DNA from: DTU078 sp002397345
GTDB lineage: Bacteria; Bacillota; Clostridia; Oscillospirales; CAG-272
Assembly: GCA_937875545.1 (NCBI GenBank)
Contig: CALLYE010000099.1
Coordinates: forward strand, 1-7,721
Direction of reading: 5' to 3'
DNA length: 7,721 bases
The notes under the pieces were generated by a model. That model was not told the origin of the DNA and searched no databases. It worked only from the letters and a program-made list of their open reading frames with translations. The translations under genes and the position numbers were made by a program. Positions 6,595 to 7,721 of the stretch are shown in pieces. The stretch's first letter is position 1. Every line of letters begins with the position of its first letter.

Positions 6595-7482
6595 TTATTT
6601 ATTGCCGATTTTACGGCTGCTTTCCAATACCGGTGTTTTCTTCACTGCGTTTATTACCCCGGTTACATTATGAATCATCGGGACAAACGCTATGATAATT
6701 TGTCCTGTTTTTATATTATTATGTGTGAATTGGTACTTTTTTAAACCAAAGGAACGAATAGCCTCAAATAAAATAGCCTGCTGCTGCCCAAGTTTGTTGA
6801 GCGTCACTTGAAAATTGGTTTTATCGGGAGTAAGAACAACCGCGATCCCTTCATTTAAAAATAATTCCCGGCTCATATCTGTGCCCAGAAAGTTTGTGAC
6901 AAACATGCCGTCCACATATAGTTCCGACTGCTCCACGGTTATATTGCCCTCGGTTATGGTGCAGATGTCGCCGACTGTTTTGCCTTTGGTGAGCAGTTTA
7001 AGCGTATATGTCACGGCAAGACCGGTTAACAGACCGATGATGCAGTCAATATACAATTTGTCCATATAGAATATCTTCATGACGAAAACGGTAAAAAATG
7101 AGGTTAAAAGAGAAATATAGTTTCTCGACTCATATGTTTTAGCTATACCATCGATATAAGATTCGCCCCGTTTGGCGTATTCCGTGTCCTCCAGCGTTGT
7201 AAGACTTTCGCTTTCAAGCTTCCGTATGTCCCGAAATTGTTGTATCGCAAGCGCTAAAAATGTAACCGCGGTGAAATCTTCAATCATTATCGCGGGAATA
7301 GCCACGGCGCCTAAAATTGACGCTATAAACCCGGTCACCAGATTTATGAACACGCCGCCCGGGAAACTGGGATTTTGCCTGTTATCCACATGCAGTGTGA
7401 TTACCCGCGCGACGGTGCCCATAATAATACCGCTCAATATTAAAATAATATCCGAATATTGTAAGCTCTTTAACGTCTCCAT
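6595..7482 (-). CDS. YIEGIA-family membrane protein
   Basis: This 295-aa protein has the length I recall for the YIEGIA family and carries the name motif as YIDGIA at 109-114, continuing AKTYESRNYISLL. Membrane segments are likely at about 10-28, 43-67, 68-82, 121-138 and 143-161; the N-terminal part also shows the small-residue-rich PGGVFINLVTGFIASILGA. The remainder (about 165-280) is a soluble domain with GKTVGDICTITEG and GIAVVLTP. The motif itself lies in a charged stretch between two membrane segments. The ATG is preceded by AAGGAG with 6-nt spacing. It is the first gene of the leftward cluster and is followed after 11 nt by its small partner. From what I know, the family occurs in Firmicutes, many of them spore formers, but its molecular role is undefined. 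I do not infer a functional link to the hydroxylase genes beyond co-direction. Confidence 0.82.
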   Translation of the reverse strand: METLKSLQYSDIILILSGIIMGTVARVITLHVDNRQNPSFPGGVFINLVTGFIASILGAVAIPAIMIEDFTAVTFLALAIQQFRDIRKLESESLTTLEDTEYAKRGESYIDGIAKTYESRNYISLLTSFFTVFVMKIFYMDKLYIDCIIGLLTGLAVTYTLKLLTKGKTVGDICTITEGNITVEQSELYVDGMFVTNFLGTDMSRELFLNEGIAVVLTPDKTNFQVTLNKLGQQQAILFEAIRSFGLKKYQFTHNNIKTGQIIIAFVPMIHNVTGVINAVKKTPVLESSRKIGNK

Positions 7483-7550
7483 AAGTAGCTCCTTCAGTAT
7501 AATAAGACCTGTTTTAAAAACATATAGTTAGGTTTTACAGAGCTTTTAAA

Positions 7551-7556
7551 ATTATA
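7551..7556 (-). promoter_or_regulatory. Possible -10 box for the YIEGIA gene
   Basis: The - strand reads TATAAT here, a perfect -10 hexamer, about 70 bp upstream of the YIEGIA start codon. No good -35 is seen at the normal distance (CAGCTT at 17 bp) and there is no TG extension, so it would need an activator, another sigma factor, or is chance. Between it and the gene lies a short palindrome, GTTTTAAAAAC (7511-7521), which could be an operator but is A/T rich. Confidence 0.3.
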
Positions 7557-7591
7557 CTTCACCGGAAGATGAAAAGCTGCGCAGCGGCGTT

Positions 7592-7697
7592 CCGCATAAA
7601 ACAGGCTTCGGCGGATAATATTAAAAACAATTCTTTTTACAGGGTTTCAAATGAAATATATATATAAACTTAAGGCAACACCGCATAAAAAAGCCTG
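7592..7697. repeat. Composite direct/inverted repeat at the right edge
   Basis: CCGCATAAAA occurs twice, at 7592-7601 and 7681-7690, in the same orientation. Each copy is followed at once by a 7-mer, CAGGCTT (7602-7608) in the first and AAGCCTG (7691-7697) in the second, and these two are exact reverse complements. The surrounding 7483-7721 stretch has no gene that I can support. It is otherwise A/T rich, with a perfect 10-bp palindrome GCTGCGCAGC at 7576-7585 and an AT-repeat near 7657-7665. It could be regulatory DNA for genes on either side or the end of an element beginning beyond the window. Confidence 0.4.
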
Positions 7698-7721
7698 TAA
7701 AAAACCGCTCCAATATGATAT

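Noticed and set aside
7172..7531. Open frame of 119 codons on the + strand opposite the YIEGIA gene
   Set aside because: It is a mirror of membrane-helix codons; the - strand frame has the family motif and the ribosome site.
7483..7721. Molybdenum-cofactor or purine riboswitch upstream of the leftward genes
   Set aside because: I looked for the conserved cores of these aptamers and did not see them; only short palindromes are present.

Overview
The window looks like chromosomal DNA of an anaerobic, Clostridia-like Firmicute. The evidence is AGGAGG-type ribosome sites before most genes, non-ATG starts (TTG, GTG), a YIEGIA-family membrane protein with its small partner, and a clostridial-type three-subunit molybdenum hydroxylase. 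A CcmF-type haem lyase at the left edge implies that the organism makes c-type cytochromes. No rRNA, tRNA, CRISPR array, phage or transposase gene is visible. Organism assignment is inference from gene content only.

Left part, + strand. The 3' portion of a ccmF-like gene (2-1267, 5' end outside the window) is followed by a 138-bp spacer with a good vegetative-type promoter and a separately transcribed OsmC-family gene (1406-1840). A strong hairpin at 1861-1910, T-rich on both sides, closes this gene and also the operon arriving from the right.

Right part, - strand. Six genes run leftward from 7482 to 1929: a YIEGIA-family membrane protein, its short 'capping complex' partner, an unnamed polytopic membrane protein, and then the molybdopterin, FAD and [2Fe-2S] subunits of a xanthine-dehydrogenase-family hydroxylase. 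The last three are in the E. coli xdhABC order and are translationally coupled by overlaps of 4 and 14 nt. Gaps among the others are 11, 71 and 39 nt. A candidate internal promoter in the 71-nt gap suggests that the unnamed membrane protein and the hydroxylase may form their own transcription unit.

How they may work together: the hydroxylase should hydroxylate a heterocycle or similar carbon centre with water, passing electrons from the Mo centre through two [2Fe-2S] clusters to FAD. Its Mo subunit keeps the catalytic Glu and one substrate-binding Arg but differs from classical xanthine dehydrogenase at other pocket positions, so the substrate is open. The adjacent membrane protein is a candidate partner, for example for substrate movement, by position only. 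The last 239 bp carry no gene. They hold a candidate promoter for the YIEGIA gene and a composite repeat at the window edge.

I did not find a clearly new defence, mobile or regulatory system. The best leads are the unnamed membrane protein next to the hydroxylase, the altered Mo pocket, and the edge repeat.
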